DNA of 64,000 nucleotides from Butyricimonas synergistica DSM 23225 (GCF_000379665.1 NZ_KB903359.1:1269340-1333339), one strand, 5' to 3'; shown: positions 46,792 to 55,542, counted from the stretch's first letter. A program made the numbers and translations. The notes: a model not told the origin generated them from the sequence alone.

Positions 46792-47421
46792 TCATTTATT
46801 CGCCGGCAATTCATCCAAATTCCCATTCATCAGACAAGGCAAATATTGTCGTATCTTGTCGGCAGACCAATCCCACCATGCCAACGCTTGCAATCGTTCT
46901 ATCACATCCGCGCTAAACCGTTTTCTTATTTCTTTAGCCGGAGTTCCCCCGACAATAGTATAGGGGGCAACGTCTTTCGTCACGACCGCCCGTGCCGCAA
47001 TGATAGCCCCGTTTCCAATATGCACGCCCGCCATGATAACCGCTTCATAACCTATCCAAACATCATTTCCGATAATGATGTCCCCTTTGTTATCCCAGGC
47101 GAAAGCAACATCGGACTTTTCCAAATTCCAATCCTCGTAAAACAAGGGGAATGTATACGTGGACAGGGATTTCAACGTGTGATTGGCACAGTTGAACAGG
47201 AACTTTGTCCCACAAGCAATGGAGCAAAACTTGCCTATTACCAACCGTTCATGGTTTATAGGATAGTGATACAACACATTGTTCCTCTCGAACAGACAGG
47301 GATCGGATACAAAGTCATTATAAATCGTATAATCACCGATTTCTATCGACGGGTCTTTCACGACCGCGTTCAGATACACGGTTTGCGTGTCGCCCATGCG
47401 TGGATATATTTTCTTCATCAT
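46792..47421 (-). CDS. CatB/Vat-like hexapeptide O-acetyltransferase
   Basis: The protein has about 209 residues (start at 47421, MMKKIYPRMG; a longer frame from 47460 is less likely). The left-handed beta-helix repeats are visible in IGKFCSIACGTKF, and the catalytic-loop region FNCANHTLKSLSTYTFP contains the conserved His, with DIIIGNDVWIGYEAVIMAGVHIGNGAIIAARAVVTKDVAPYTIVGGTPAKEIRKRF. The architecture is that of xenobiotic acetyltransferases (CatB chloramphenicol, VatD streptogramin). Many chromosomal members have other substrates, so resistance should not be assumed. It is a single gene, convergent with the pseudouridine synthase gene. Confidence 0.85.
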   Translation of the reverse strand: MMKKIYPRMGDTQTVYLNAVVKDPSIEIGDYTIYNDFVSDPCLFERNNVLYHYPINHERLVIGKFCSIACGTKFLFNCANHTLKSLSTYTFPLFYEDWNLEKSDVAFAWDNKGDIIIGNDVWIGYEAVIMAGVHIGNGAIIAARAVVTKDVAPYTIVGGTPAKEIRKRFSADVIERLQALAWWDWSADKIRQYLPCLMNGNLDELPANK

Positions 47422-47640
47422 GGTATTTACTTTTAATAATGGCATAATTACAACGGACAAACCTGATAAGTTTGTCTGTTTTGTTTCAATTCGAAGTGCT
47501 GTTCGTTTCGCGTAACTATATGCAAGATTGCCATTTCATATTGTTGGACAAATATGTATTTTTTCGTTCGTGCCGTAAAGTTAATAATAACCATGAATAA
47601 AAAATACACATTCATGCGAATGTGCCTGAAAAAACAAAGA

Positions 47641-47740
47641 GATTGTCTGAAAAGAGAAGTTTCGTTCAACTGCCCCCTCTAACTTCCCCTGTGTAAGGGA
47701 GAGTTAAAGGGGGCAGTTGAATTTACTTTTTCGGACAACC
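47641..47740. repeat. 100-bp element with long terminal inverted repeats
   Basis: TTCAACTGCCCCC (47665-47677) is repeated inverted at 47710-47722. Outside it GATTGTCTGAAAA (47641-47653) matches the inverse of the last bases (TTTTTCGGACAACC, 47727-47740) with few mismatches. The 350-base gap 47422-47769 has no other feature. The form suggests a MITE or REP-like palindromic element; no clear target duplication is seen. Confidence 0.55.
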
Positions 47741-47769
47741 CCTGTTATATATTCATTAAAACCGATGTA

Positions 47770-48870
47770 TCAAACGTTGAACCGGAAGTTCATCATGTCG
47801 CCGTCCTGCACCACGTAATCTTTTCCCTCTACGGACATTTTCCCGGCTTCCTTGCATTTAGCTTCGGAACCGAGAGCAACGAAATCGTCGTATTTAATTA
47901 CCTCGGCACGGATAAAGCCTTTCTCGAAATCGGTATGGATAATTCCGGCTGTCTGGGGTGCTTTCATGCCGTTCTTGAACGTCCACGCCCGCACTTCTTT
48001 CGGACCTGCCGTAAAATAAGTCCTTAGGTTCAACAATTTGTATGCAGTACGAATTAATTTATTCACCCCGGCTTCCTCCAACCCCAAGTCCTCCAGGAAA
48101 AGCTGTTTTTCCTCGTAAGTTTCCAGCTCGGCAATATCCGCCTCGATAGCGGCACCGATCACCAGCACCTCCGCACCCTCGTCTTTTACCGCCTCGCGAA
48201 CCATATCCACGTATTTATTACCCTTCACCACGGAAGCCTCGTCCACGTTGCACACGTAAAGAATCGGCTTGTTGGTCAACAGCATCAACTCTTTCGCGAC
48301 TTCCTGTTGCAAATCGTTCAACTGCACGGAACGGGCGGATTTTCCCTGTACCAGGGCATCTTTATAAAGATGCAAAACTTCCACCAGGCGTTTGGCTTTA
48401 GCGTCCCCCCCGGTTTGAGCTTTCTTTTCCTCTTTAGCCAAGCGATTTTCCACGGTTTCCAAGTCTTTCAACTGTAATTCGGTATCAATCGTTTCTTTAT
48501 CCCGGATCGGGTCTACTTTACCATCCACGTGCACGATGTTGTCATCGTCAAAACAACGCAACACGTGAATAATCGCGTCCGTTTCCCGGATGTTGGACAA
48601 GAACTTGTTACCCAATCCCTCGCCCTTGCTGGCACCCTTCACCAACCCGGCGATGTCCACGATCTCCACCACGGCGGGTACCACATTCTGAGGTTGCACC
48701 AGCTCCACCAATTTATTCAATCGCTCGTCCGGCACCGTGATGACTCCCACGTTCGGCTCGATCGTACAGAAAGGGAAATTGGCTGATTGAGCCTTGGCAT
48801 TACTCAAACAATTAAATAGTGTCGACTTCCCCACATTTGGCAAACCGACTATTCCACACTGTAAACCCAT
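47770..48870 (-). CDS. ychF: redox-regulated ATPase YchF (Obg-like)
   Basis: The protein has 366 residues, the usual length. The G domain carries GLPNVGKST, the DIAGLVKGASKGEGLGN switch II and PILYVCNVDE in place of NKxD, which gives YchF its preference for ATP. A helical insert (residues 130-200) and a C-terminal TGS domain (FTAGPKEVRAWTFKNGMKAPQ, then VVQDGDMMNFRFNV) complete it. It associates with ribosomes and modulates translation and oxidative stress response. A -7 box lies at 48940-48947. Confidence 0.95.
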   Translation of the reverse strand: MGLQCGIVGLPNVGKSTLFNCLSNAKAQSANFPFCTIEPNVGVITVPDERLNKLVELVQPQNVVPAVVEIVDIAGLVKGASKGEGLGNKFLSNIRETDAIIHVLRCFDDDNIVHVDGKVDPIRDKETIDTELQLKDLETVENRLAKEEKKAQTGGDAKAKRLVEVLHLYKDALVQGKSARSVQLNDLQQEVAKELMLLTNKPILYVCNVDEASVVKGNKYVDMVREAVKDEGAEVLVIGAAIEADIAELETYEEKQLFLEDLGLEEAGVNKLIRTAYKLLNLRTYFTAGPKEVRAWTFKNGMKAPQTAGIIHTDFEKGFIRAEVIKYDDFVALGSEAKCKEAGKMSVEGKDYVVQDGDMMNFRFNV

Positions 48871-48939
48871 AGTCTATATTTGTATTTTTATTATCAATCT
48901 ATTATATAACACGTTCTTACTCCCAAAAATTCGGGTTTG

Positions 48940-48947
48940 CAAAGATA
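48940..48947 (-). promoter_or_regulatory. -7 box (TATCTTTG) for ychF
   Basis: The minus-strand motif fits TAnnTTTG and stands 70 bases before the ATG at 48870. No -33 is evident. Confidence 0.4.
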
Positions 48948-48996
48948 AACAATTTTCGAGCGAATACAGCATGAAACGGATTAGAAATATCCCGCT

Positions 48997-49629
48997 CTAC
49001 CGTACCGTAATATGGAAGCACCCTTGCTTGTACTCGTAGCGGACGTAACATTTCTTCTGCAAACGCAAGTCCTGCAACACGTCAGCCAAAACGCTTTTCA
49101 GTTTCTCCACGGGAGCATTCTTTCGCCCGTCTTTCTCGAAGCGGGCGTATGCCACGTCAAAAGTGGTTCCATAGACATGGGCGGAATTGGCACTCGCGTT
49201 GATATTCTTTTTCCGCAAGTTCTTCACGCTCGACCCAGTACGCAACACGCTGGTAACAATAATACTATGGGAGGGCAGCCCCTTTTGATACAACGAATCC
49301 TTGAAATTACGGGCTATCGTTCCCAGCAGATCACAAGCCTCCGGGACTAAATAAGGTTCGGAATGGGTAAGCTTATCCACCTTGAAAAGGCTGCAAGTTT
49401 TAATCTCTTTCAACGTCCGGTCGGCTTTCTTCAACTCCACCGACGAGGTCAAGGGTGTTATTCCCAAACGCTTGGCAGAGGACAGATGCCGATCATTCAG
49501 ATCATTAAACGTCCGCTGGTAATTCTTGAAATACACGAAAGGGCGATTATTTTTAACCTCTTCCTTACAAGCCCCGAACAATACCGCCACGCAACACACC
49601 GCGGCACACCACCACACGATTCTTCTCAT
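48997..49629 (-). CDS. DUF5715 lipoprotein, D,D-carboxypeptidase-like
   Basis: The protein has 210 residues and a lipobox (VAVLFGAC). The C-terminal half resembles M15-type peptidoglycan peptidases: SVLRTGSSVKNLRKKN, then SAHVYGTTFDVAY, which fits the SxHxxGxxxD zinc motif, and a terminal GCFHITV His. The family is annotated DUF5715. If the metal site is real, the protein would trim D-Ala peptides in the periplasm. It lies 10 bases after the cation transporter gene and is probably co-transcribed. Confidence 0.8.
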   Translation of the reverse strand: MRRIVWWCAAVCCVAVLFGACKEEVKNNRPFVYFKNYQRTFNDLNDRHLSSAKRLGITPLTSSVELKKADRTLKEIKTCSLFKVDKLTHSEPYLVPEACDLLGTIARNFKDSLYQKGLPSHSIIVTSVLRTGSSVKNLRKKNINASANSAHVYGTTFDVAYARFEKDGRKNAPVEKLKSVLADVLQDLRLQKKCYVRYEYKQGCFHITVR

Positions 49630-49638
49630 TCTTATCTC

Positions 49639-50544
49639 TCAATTTTTCACAGGTTCCACATGCACAGCCACGTGAGTACGTGACCCGTATTTTTTCCTCA
49701 AGCGATCCTCGATATCCGTCGCCACCACGTGCGCTTCCCGTACCGTCATATCCGGTTGCACGCGGATATGCACCTCGATCGCAAAATCGTTGCCGATACG
49801 GCGAGTACGCAGGTTATGCGGGTCTTTCACTTGCGGATCTTCATTTATAATTGCAATAATCTCTTTCTCTATTTCCTCCGGCAGGGAACGTTCCAACAGG
49901 TCGTTCATACAAGGGATCAACAGTTGGATGGATACTTTTACGATGAAAACACTCACGATGACCGCCGCTATCGGGTCGAGAATATGCCAGTCTTTCCCCA
50001 GAAAAATCGCCCCGGCAATACCTAAAGCCGTACCGATCGATGAAAAAGCATCCGAGCGGTGATGCCAGGCGTTAGCAACCACGGCTTGACTCTGCACCCG
50101 GCATCCCACGAGCGTGGTGTAACGATAAAGGATCTCTTTTACCACGATCGAAACGACCGCCGCTACCAATGCGATCATATCGGGATTCCCGATCGCCTCG
50201 CCTCTCGAAACGGCAATAATCTTGTTCAGCCCGTTCCAAAAAATCCCGGTGCCTACCATCAACAACACCAGACCGATGATCGCAGTGGCAAGTGTCTCGT
50301 ACTTCCCGTGCCCGTAATCATGCCCGGCATCCTTCGGTTTGGCGGACACCCGGACAAATACTAGCACGATAATATCCGTGATAAAATCGGAAAGCGAATG
50401 CACGGCATCAGCAATCATGGCACTACTTTTCCCGAGTATCCCCGCCACAAACTTGAAAACCAACAACCCGAAATTCGCTATCGAACCGACGATAGTGACC
50501 CTGTATATTTGCCTTTCCCTATTTTTCTCTTCCATTATATCCAT
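49639..50544 (-). CDS. cation diffusion facilitator (CDF) family transporter
   Basis: The product has about 301 residues (start at 50544, MDIMEEKNRERQ; a longer frame reaches 50616 but crosses the promoter). Six membrane helices are visible. The metal site in helix 2 reads DAVHSLSDFITD, and in helix 5 HHRSDAFSS, giving the Asp/His ligands of Zn/Fe/Mn exporters. The C-terminal cytoplasmic domain (IEVHIRVQPDMTVREAHVVATDIEDRL) is the usual dimerisation module. It exports divalent metals, most likely Zn or Fe/Mn, in exchange for protons. Confidence 0.92.
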   Translation of the reverse strand: MDIMEEKNRERQIYRVTIVGSIANFGLLVFKFVAGILGKSSAMIADAVHSLSDFITDIIVLVFVRVSAKPKDAGHDYGHGKYETLATAIIGLVLLMVGTGIFWNGLNKIIAVSRGEAIGNPDMIALVAAVVSIVVKEILYRYTTLVGCRVQSQAVVANAWHHRSDAFSSIGTALGIAGAIFLGKDWHILDPIAAVIVSVFIVKVSIQLLIPCMNDLLERSLPEEIEKEIIAIINEDPQVKDPHNLRTRRIGNDFAIEVHIRVQPDMTVREAHVVATDIEDRLRKKYGSRTHVAVHVEPVKN

Positions 50545-50555
50545 TTTTGCCCTCA

Positions 50556-50563
50556 CAAAATTA
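50556..50563 (-). promoter_or_regulatory. -7 box (TAATTTTG) for the cation transporter gene
   Basis: The minus-strand motif fits TAnnTTTG just 12 bases before the ATG at 50544, which would give a very short leader. If used, the second Met (50535) may be the true start. Confidence 0.38.
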
Positions 50564-50687
50564 CAATAATAATATAAATTTACCCCTTTATTTTTCCCGG
50601 GATAAAAATAATTCATGTAGTTTTACAACATTTCGAGAGTTTAGCCGTTCAAACACATAAATTATATAACAAATAAAACTTCGAAAT

Positions 50688-51110
50688 ATGAAACTCTTAG
50701 ACGAATTTAAAGCATTTGCCCTGAAAGGAAACGTGGTAGATATGGCTGTCGGTATCATTATTGGTGGTGCCTTCGGAAAAATTGTATCTTCCCTTGTTAG
50801 CGATATTATCATGCCTCCTATCGGGATGTTGATCGGTGGTATGAATTTTTCAAACCTGCACGTTGTATTGAAACAAGCTCATGCGGATGAAGCTACCGGA
50901 AAAATGATCGAGGCTGTTACCATTAACTATGGGAATTTTTTGCAGACCACGATCGACTTTTTAATTATCGCTTTCTCCATCTTTATCGCCATCAAGTTTA
51001 TGAATAAACTGAGAACCAAGAAAGAAGAAGCCCCAGCGGCACCGCCTGCCCCCTCAAAGGAAGAAGTCCTATTAACTGAAATCAGAGATATATTGAAAGA
51101 GAAGAAATAA
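50688..51110 (+). CDS. mscL: large-conductance mechanosensitive channel MscL
   Basis: The protein has 140 residues. The first helix [20 protein letters not shown] with [11 protein letters not shown] is the pore-lining segment; the second helix is [21 protein letters not shown]. The cytoplasmic tail carries a Pro/Ala-rich linker ([14 protein letters not shown]) and a final coiled-coil helix. It opens on membrane tension to release solutes under hypo-osmotic shock. It ends at a strong bidirectional terminator. Confidence 0.96.
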   Translation: MKLLDEFKAFALKGNVVDMAVGIIIGGAFGKIVSSLVSDIIMPPIGMLIGGMNFSNLHVVLKQAHADEATGKMIEAVTINYGNFLQTTIDFLIIAFSIFIAIKFMNKLRTKKEEAPAAPPAPSKEEVLLTEIRDILKEKK

Positions 51111-51116
51111 AAAAGA

Positions 51117-51140
51117 AAAGCCGGCGTTTAAGCCGGCTTT
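51117..51140. terminator. bidirectional terminator between mscL and pyruvate kinase
   Basis: AAAGCCGGC (51117-51125) pairs with GCCGGCTTT (51132-51140). T-rich tracts follow on both strands. It serves mscL on the plus strand and the pyruvate kinase gene on the minus strand. Confidence 0.85.
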
Positions 51141-51145
51141 CTTTT

Positions 51146-52546
51146 TTATTTTATCTCTCCGATCTTGCAAACCTCGATAAATGAAGCCCCTTTCCCATGT
51201 CCGAAGCTACCGCCGACAACCACAACATAATCATCAGCTTTGATACCATTCTTCATTAACATTTCCGGAAGATCATTCATGAACTCGTCACGCGACATTG
51301 GCTTCTCCGTGTAATATGGGTATATACCGAATGATAAAGCCAACTCCCGCATCACCCGCTCGTTATAGCAACGGGCATAGACGGGCAAGTTACTCCTGAA
51401 AGCTGACAGGTAACGTGCCGTACGACCGGATAAAGTGTCAACCACGATCGCCTTGATCGGCAGCATCAAAGCCGTCTTCACGGCAGAACGAGCCAAAGCG
51501 GCAGTTATTTCATTATTAATACGCACCAGGTTTTTTCCCGCATCCGGCGGCACGGTTCCCTCGTTCTCTTCCGCCACTTCCCGCATCACGGTCACCGCTT
51601 CCTCGGGATAAGCCCCGTAAGCCGTTTCGCCACTCAACATGATAGCGTCCGTACCCATGTAAATGGCATTGGCTATATCACTAATCTCCGCCCGGGTGGG
51701 TCTTGGGTGTTCGATCATCGTATGCAACATTTGCGTGGCAATAATCACGGGCTTCTTGCTCTCAATACATTTTTTCACGATGTAACGCTGAATCTTCGGT
51801 ATCTTCTCCGCCTCGATCTCGATACCCAAATCCCCGCGGGCAACCATGACCCCGTAGGCATAATCCAATATCTCATCTATATTATCCACACCCTCCTGGT
51901 TCTCGATTTTGGCAATGACCTTGATTTTACTGCCCTTAGCGTCCAATATAGCCTGAATTGCCATCACGTCCTCTTTGTTGCGCACGAAAGAATGCGCGAT
52001 GAAATCCAAATGATTATCCACGGCAAAATCAATAAACGCCCGGTCTTTGTCACTCAAAGATTTCAACTTTAACGAAGCCCCCGGAACATTCACGCTTTTG
52101 CGATTTTTAATAACCGCCTCGTTCGTCACCATCATTTCCAAGTAGTGGTCGAACTTCTCAACGACAATCAATTCAACATCGCCGTCATCCACCAACACCT
52201 TATCCCCCACCTTAATGTCTTCCGCGAAATACGGATAAGACACATGAATCAACTTACCCTCCATCTTCAACTCGGGATCACCCGTCAAATAGACCGTTTC
52301 GCCCTTATCTACGTGCATGGGCTCGTCCATCATCATGGTTCTCACTTCCGGCCCCTTCGTATCGATCAGAATGGCTATTTTATCCGAAACTTTCCGAACA
52401 TTTTCCACCACCTTCAATGCCTGCTCCATGTCCTGATGGGCTGTGTTCAATCGCACGACATTCATGCCCGCACGATATAAACTCTCCAAAAACTCTACAT
52501 CACATCTTTTGTCCGATATGGTAGCCACAATCTTTGTCTTCTTCAT
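51146..52546 (-). CDS. pyk: pyruvate kinase
   Basis: The protein has 466 residues. It carries KIVATISDKRCD at the start, RLNTAHQDM, DTKGPEVRT, the active-site stretch VIAKIENQEGVDNIDEIL, MVARGDLGIEI and TQMLHTMIEHPRPTRAE (potassium/substrate site). A C-terminal allosteric-type domain follows (residues 340-466). It converts phosphoenolpyruvate and ADP into pyruvate and ATP. It lies 10 bases after aroQ, so the two form an operon; both enzymes touch phosphoenolpyruvate-linked carbon flow. Confidence 0.95.
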   Translation of the reverse strand: MKKTKIVATISDKRCDVEFLESLYRAGMNVVRLNTAHQDMEQALKVVENVRKVSDKIAILIDTKGPEVRTMMMDEPMHVDKGETVYLTGDPELKMEGKLIHVSYPYFAEDIKVGDKVLVDDGDVELIVVEKFDHYLEMMVTNEAVIKNRKSVNVPGASLKLKSLSDKDRAFIDFAVDNHLDFIAHSFVRNKEDVMAIQAILDAKGSKIKVIAKIENQEGVDNIDEILDYAYGVMVARGDLGIEIEAEKIPKIQRYIVKKCIESKKPVIIATQMLHTMIEHPRPTRAEISDIANAIYMGTDAIMLSGETAYGAYPEEAVTVMREVAEENEGTVPPDAGKNLVRINNEITAALARSAVKTALMLPIKAIVVDTLSGRTARYLSAFRSNLPVYARCYNERVMRELALSFGIYPYYTEKPMSRDEFMNDLPEMLMKNGIKADDYVVVVGGSFGHGKGASFIEVCKIGEIK

Positions 52547-52556
52547 ACCTATAAAA

Positions 52557-52976
52557 TCATTCGTTTATTAAAGCTTGCAACGCCAACTCGTAAGATTTCA
52601 ACCCGAATCCGGCAATGACTCCCTGGCATACAGCCGTCAGGCAAGACACGTGACGAAAGGGCTCCCGTTTTGCAGTATTCGAGATATGTACCTCTATCAC
52701 GGGGCTGGAAACCGCGGCAATCGCATCCGCAATGGCAATAGACGTGTGGGTATAAGCCCCTGCGTTCAAGATAATCCCATCATACGTGAACCCGACCTCG
52801 TGAATCTTATTAATCAACTCACCCTCCACATTAGACTGGTAATAATCGATTTCAACCATTTTATAAAACTCTCTTAACCCCGCGAGATAGTCTTCAAAAG
52901 AAGTTTCTCCGTATATAGTTTTTTCTCTAATTCCCAGCAAGTTAAGATTCGGTCCATTTAAAATCAATACCTTCAT
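52557..52976 (-). CDS. aroQ: type II 3-dehydroquinate dehydratase
   Basis: The protein has 139 residues, the usual type II length. LILNGPNLNLLGIREK, the active-site loop Tyr (KTIYG), NAGAYTHTSIAI and EVHISNTAKREPFRHVS carry the catalytic Tyr, Asn and His. It dehydrates 3-dehydroquinate in the shikimate pathway in the cytoplasm. It is the first gene of the operon with pyruvate kinase. Confidence 0.95.
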   Translation of the reverse strand: MKVLILNGPNLNLLGIREKTIYGETSFEDYLAGLREFYKMVEIDYYQSNVEGELINKIHEVGFTYDGIILNAGAYTHTSIAIADAIAAVSSPVIEVHISNTAKREPFRHVSCLTAVCQGVIAGFGLKSYELALQALINE

Positions 52977-52998
52977 AACGTTTGTTTTTATTCTTTTG

Positions 52999-53006
52999 CA
53001 AAATTA
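52999..53006 (-). promoter_or_regulatory. -7 box (TAATTTTG) for aroQ-pyk
   Basis: The minus-strand motif fits TAnnTTTG 23 bases before the aroQ ATG (52976). The rest of the 250-base gap to the xer gene holds no credible gene. Confidence 0.42.
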
Positions 53007-53226
53007 ACAAAAAAACGACGAACCGGGATTACGGAAGCCGTATTTTGGCAATTAAATTTTTATTACAAAAGCCTTCACGGATTTTTTTTACGTTAAACTT
53101 GAGAAAAGTGTTACAAGTCACAAAAAAACTCCTATCTTTAGCTGGCGAAAACTTATATAGCTCTCTTTATATAGGTGAAAGTGGTGAATTAGAATTTGTA
53201 TTATTTATATTGTAACACGGTTAAAC

Positions 53227-54141
53227 ATGACTTGGAACGAAACGATAGATAGTTTTCGGACTTACTTGGTCTTAGAAAAATCGCTATCTCCAAATTCGGT
53301 AGAGGCCTATCTAAACGACATTAGGAAGCTGGCTGCTTATTGTGAAAAATTGACTCCTCCATTAGACCCGAAAGAGGTGTCGTATAATGTGTTAAACGAG
53401 TATCTCATGGAATTGAAGAACACCGGAGTAACTCCCCGCACGCAAGCACGGGGTATTTCGAGTATCAAATCTTTCTTCAAGTACCTACTATACGACGGAG
53501 CCGTCGGGCAAAATCCCGCTTCTTCTCTGGATGCCCCTAAAATCGGACGTTCACTTCCAAGTGTATTAAGCGTTGAGGAAATCGAAACGATGATCGACTC
53601 CGTTGATATGAATAAACAAGAGGGACAACGCAACAAAGCGATCCTGGAAACACTTTATTCCTGTGGTCTGCGCGTATCGGAACTCGTGAACCTGAAACTA
53701 TCACAGATTAATTTCCGCACTGGATATATCAAAATCGAGGGAAAAGGCAACAAGGAACGGATTGTTCCGCTGGGAGCAAGAGCGAAAGACGAGATTCGTT
53801 GCTACCTGAAAAAAGACCGGGACAAAATGAAAAAAGCCAGAGGGCACGAGGACATCCTGTTCTTGAATAAAATGGGGAAAGCCCTTTCCCGCGTGATGAT
53901 CTTCAATATCATCAAGGAAACGGCTCGCCGTGCCGGATTGCAAAAAGTAGTTTCTCCCCACACGTTCCGTCACTCGTTTGCTTCCCACCTAGTGAACGGA
54001 GGGGCAGACATTCGCACGGTACAAGATATGCTGGGACATGAATCCATATTAACGACAGAAATCTACACACATCTGGACAACAACTTCACCCGGGATACGA
54101 TCACAAATTTCCATCCCAGAGCGAAGAAATCCCGTAAATGA
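53227..54141 (+). CDS. tyrosine recombinase XerC/XerD
   Basis: The protein has 304 residues. The N-terminal SAM-like core-binding domain (residues 5-90, LVLEKSLSPNSVEAYLNDIRKL) precedes the catalytic domain. Its catalytic residues are Arg in SCGLRVSEL, Lys in KGNKERIVPLG, HxxR in HTFRHSFASHL, His in GHESILTTEIYTHL, and the nucleophile Tyr in that same segment. It resolves chromosome dimers at dif with its partner; the SLSPNSVEAY start and length fit XerD. No integron or mobile element surrounds it. Confidence 0.92.
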   Translation: MTWNETIDSFRTYLVLEKSLSPNSVEAYLNDIRKLAAYCEKLTPPLDPKEVSYNVLNEYLMELKNTGVTPRTQARGISSIKSFFKYLLYDGAVGQNPASSLDAPKIGRSLPSVLSVEEIETMIDSVDMNKQEGQRNKAILETLYSCGLRVSELVNLKLSQINFRTGYIKIEGKGNKERIVPLGARAKDEIRCYLKKDRDKMKKARGHEDILFLNKMGKALSRVMIFNIIKETARRAGLQKVVSPHTFRHSFASHLVNGGADIRTVQDMLGHESILTTEIYTHLDNNFTRDTITNFHPRAKKSRK

Positions 54142-54145
54142 TCCT

Positions 54146-54180
54146 TATATTTGTATCCGATACTCGGAAGTATCGGATAC
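54146..54180 (+). promoter_or_regulatory. -7 box followed by hairpin between xer and the HEAT-like gene
   Basis: TATATTTG (54146-54153) matches the -7 consensus right after the xer stop. It overlaps the start of a hairpin GTATCCGATA/TATCGGATAC (54153-54162 with 54171-54180) that is followed by ACTTTTTATA. The hairpin can terminate xer transcripts or stand at the 5' end of the next mRNA, whose ATG is at 54201. Confidence 0.5.
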
Positions 54181-54200
54181 ACTTTTTATATAAGGACGAT

Positions 54201-54776
54201 ATGGAAAACAAACAAGATATACTCAAACAATTGGCAAGTAACGACATGGAAGTCGTGAAAAGTGCCATTGAGCAAATCAAACAAGAAGGCGATATCTCTA
54301 TCGCGGCGGAATTATTGGATATTTTACAACAAAGCCAGGACACGGCGGTCATCACAAACCTCACGGCGTTACTTTCGGACGTGAAAGATTCCAACTTCAA
54401 AACCATTTTGATGGATAAACTTATCAATGCGACAAGCGACACAGGAAAAGCTAACCTTCTGCGTATCTGTTGGGAATCGGCTATCGACTTTTCCGAATAC
54501 CTCGACGTATTCGTGGATATGTTAATAAACGAAGATTTCATCACCGCGCTTGAAGCCTCTACCGTCATTGAAAACCTGGGCGGCAAAATTCCAGAGGAAA
54601 AACTCCTTGCAGCTATCAAACGTTTGGAAACGAACAAAGACGAAGACAAAAGTTTTCTGCTGGAAGATACCATCCTGCACCTTAAAGTATTACTCTGTCC
54701 CGAAGAAGAGGAGGAGTACGAAGAAGAGAACGATCACCACCATTGCGGGTGCGACGGACATCATCATGACGCATGA
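54201..54776 (+). CDS. HEAT-repeat-like protein with acidic and His/Cys-rich tail
   Basis: The product has about 191 residues, starting at the ATG at 54201 (MENKQDILKQLASND); a frame reaching 54138 crosses the hairpin and is rejected. Residues 1-165 form regular helix pairs of the HEAT/ARM kind (MEVVKSAIEQIKQEGDISIAAELLDIL). The C-terminus changes to EEEEEYEEENDHHHCGCDG and HHHDA, with six His and two Cys. Such a tail would bind Zn, Ni or Co, by comparison with metallochaperones. It has no membrane segment and is probably cytoplasmic. Function not established. Confidence 0.8.
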   Translation: MENKQDILKQLASNDMEVVKSAIEQIKQEGDISIAAELLDILQQSQDTAVITNLTALLSDVKDSNFKTILMDKLINATSDTGKANLLRICWESAIDFSEYLDVFVDMLINEDFITALEASTVIENLGGKIPEEKLLAAIKRLETNKDEDKSFLLEDTILHLKVLLCPEEEEEYEEENDHHHCGCDGHHHDA

Positions 54777-54794
54777 GCGGAGGATAGCAAGGCT

Positions 54795-54838
54795 AAAGCC
54801 CCCCAAAAAGTTTCGAGTCTAACTTTTTGGGGGCTTTT
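54795..54838. terminator. bidirectional terminator between convergent genes
   Basis: AAAGCCCCCCAAAAAGTT (54795-54812) pairs with AACTTTTTGGGGGCTTT (54821-54837), with one bulged C. T-rich sequence follows on the plus strand. It ends the HEAT-like gene and the lipoprotein gene of the minus strand. Confidence 0.82.
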
Positions 54839-54849
54839 CCTATTTTTCG

Positions 54850-55542
54850 CTATTTCCTCAACGCTTCTTGCTCTTCCACCCACTTCAGATTTTTTTGACA
54901 CACATTGTAGTCATCCAATACCATTTCAGCAAATTTTGCTTTTGTGATGTCTCGTCCACCACACACCACGCTGAAATATTGTACCCCGTCAACCTTGTAC
55001 ATCAACCTGACGTGACCTCTGTAATTCAAGAAAAAGACTTGATGGTCATCCACTCTCTCGAGCACCGAGGGAAGTTTCTCGTAATTTCGGGCAAAATCAC
55101 TTTCACCAGTGATACCCAAGGTACCTTTACTCCAATGGCCTCCTATTTTCTCTATGCTCACGCTCATAACCAATTTCCCATCGCGTCTGCCACCAAACAG
55201 CAATTGATCTTCCGAGGGGCGAATACATTCCATCATGTGCTCCTCGCACGGATTTTGCACGAATTTCTCCACATCAAAAACATACAGAGGCAATTGCGTG
55301 AAAATCAATCTCTCATATCTTTCTCTCGTCAAGAGTACACCCGAGAACCCCGCAGGAATCGTACCCGAACGACTTGCACCCTCGTATTTCTCGAACTCCC
55401 GCTCCATCGCCTCATCCAACGCTTTTTTCGTTTCCTTAGTTAACGGCTTTTCTTGCTTTGCCACGAAATCATTTATCAACTTGCCTTCTTCCCCACAAGC
55501 GATAAAGATAAAAATCGAAATCATAAAAAACATCGCTTTCAT
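54850..55542 (-). CDS. lipoprotein of unknown function, last gene of the small-peptide cassette
   Basis: The protein has about 230 residues. The ATG at 55542 (MKAMFFMISIFIFIAC) opens a lipoprotein signal; a longer frame from 55572 overlaps the gene before it. The mature part starts GEEGKLINDF, then has helices with KETKKALDEAMEREFEKYEG and a beta-rich second half (GHVRLMYKVDGVQYFSVVCGG). CEEHMMEC and two further Cys occur. No family is recognised. It lies 11 bases after the papain-like gene and likely shares its transcript. Confidence 0.65.
   Translation of the reverse strand: MKAMFFMISIFIFIACGEEGKLINDFVAKQEKPLTKETKKALDEAMEREFEKYEGASRSGTIPAGFSGVLLTRERYERLIFTQLPLYVFDVEKFVQNPCEEHMMECIRPSEDQLLFGGRRDGKLVMSVSIEKIGGHWSKGTLGITGESDFARNYEKLPSVLERVDDHQVFFLNYRGHVRLMYKVDGVQYFSVVCGGRDITKAKFAEMVLDDYNVCQKNLKWVEEQEALRK

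Noticed and set aside
46792-47421. Antibiotic resistance gene (CatB or Vat)
   Set aside because: The fold is shared by many chromosomal acetyltransferases with other substrates, and no mobile element or resistance context is nearby.
47448-47669. Open frame of 73 codons upstream of the acetyltransferase gene
   Set aside because: Overlaps the palindromic element and has no recognisable domain or start context.
52982-53215. Open frame of 77 codons before the xer gene
   Set aside because: Occupies the promoter region of aroQ and shows no domain; likely chance.
53227-54141. Integrase of a mobile element
   Set aside because: Length, position between housekeeping genes and lack of att-like repeats or cargo fit a chromosomal Xer recombinase instead.
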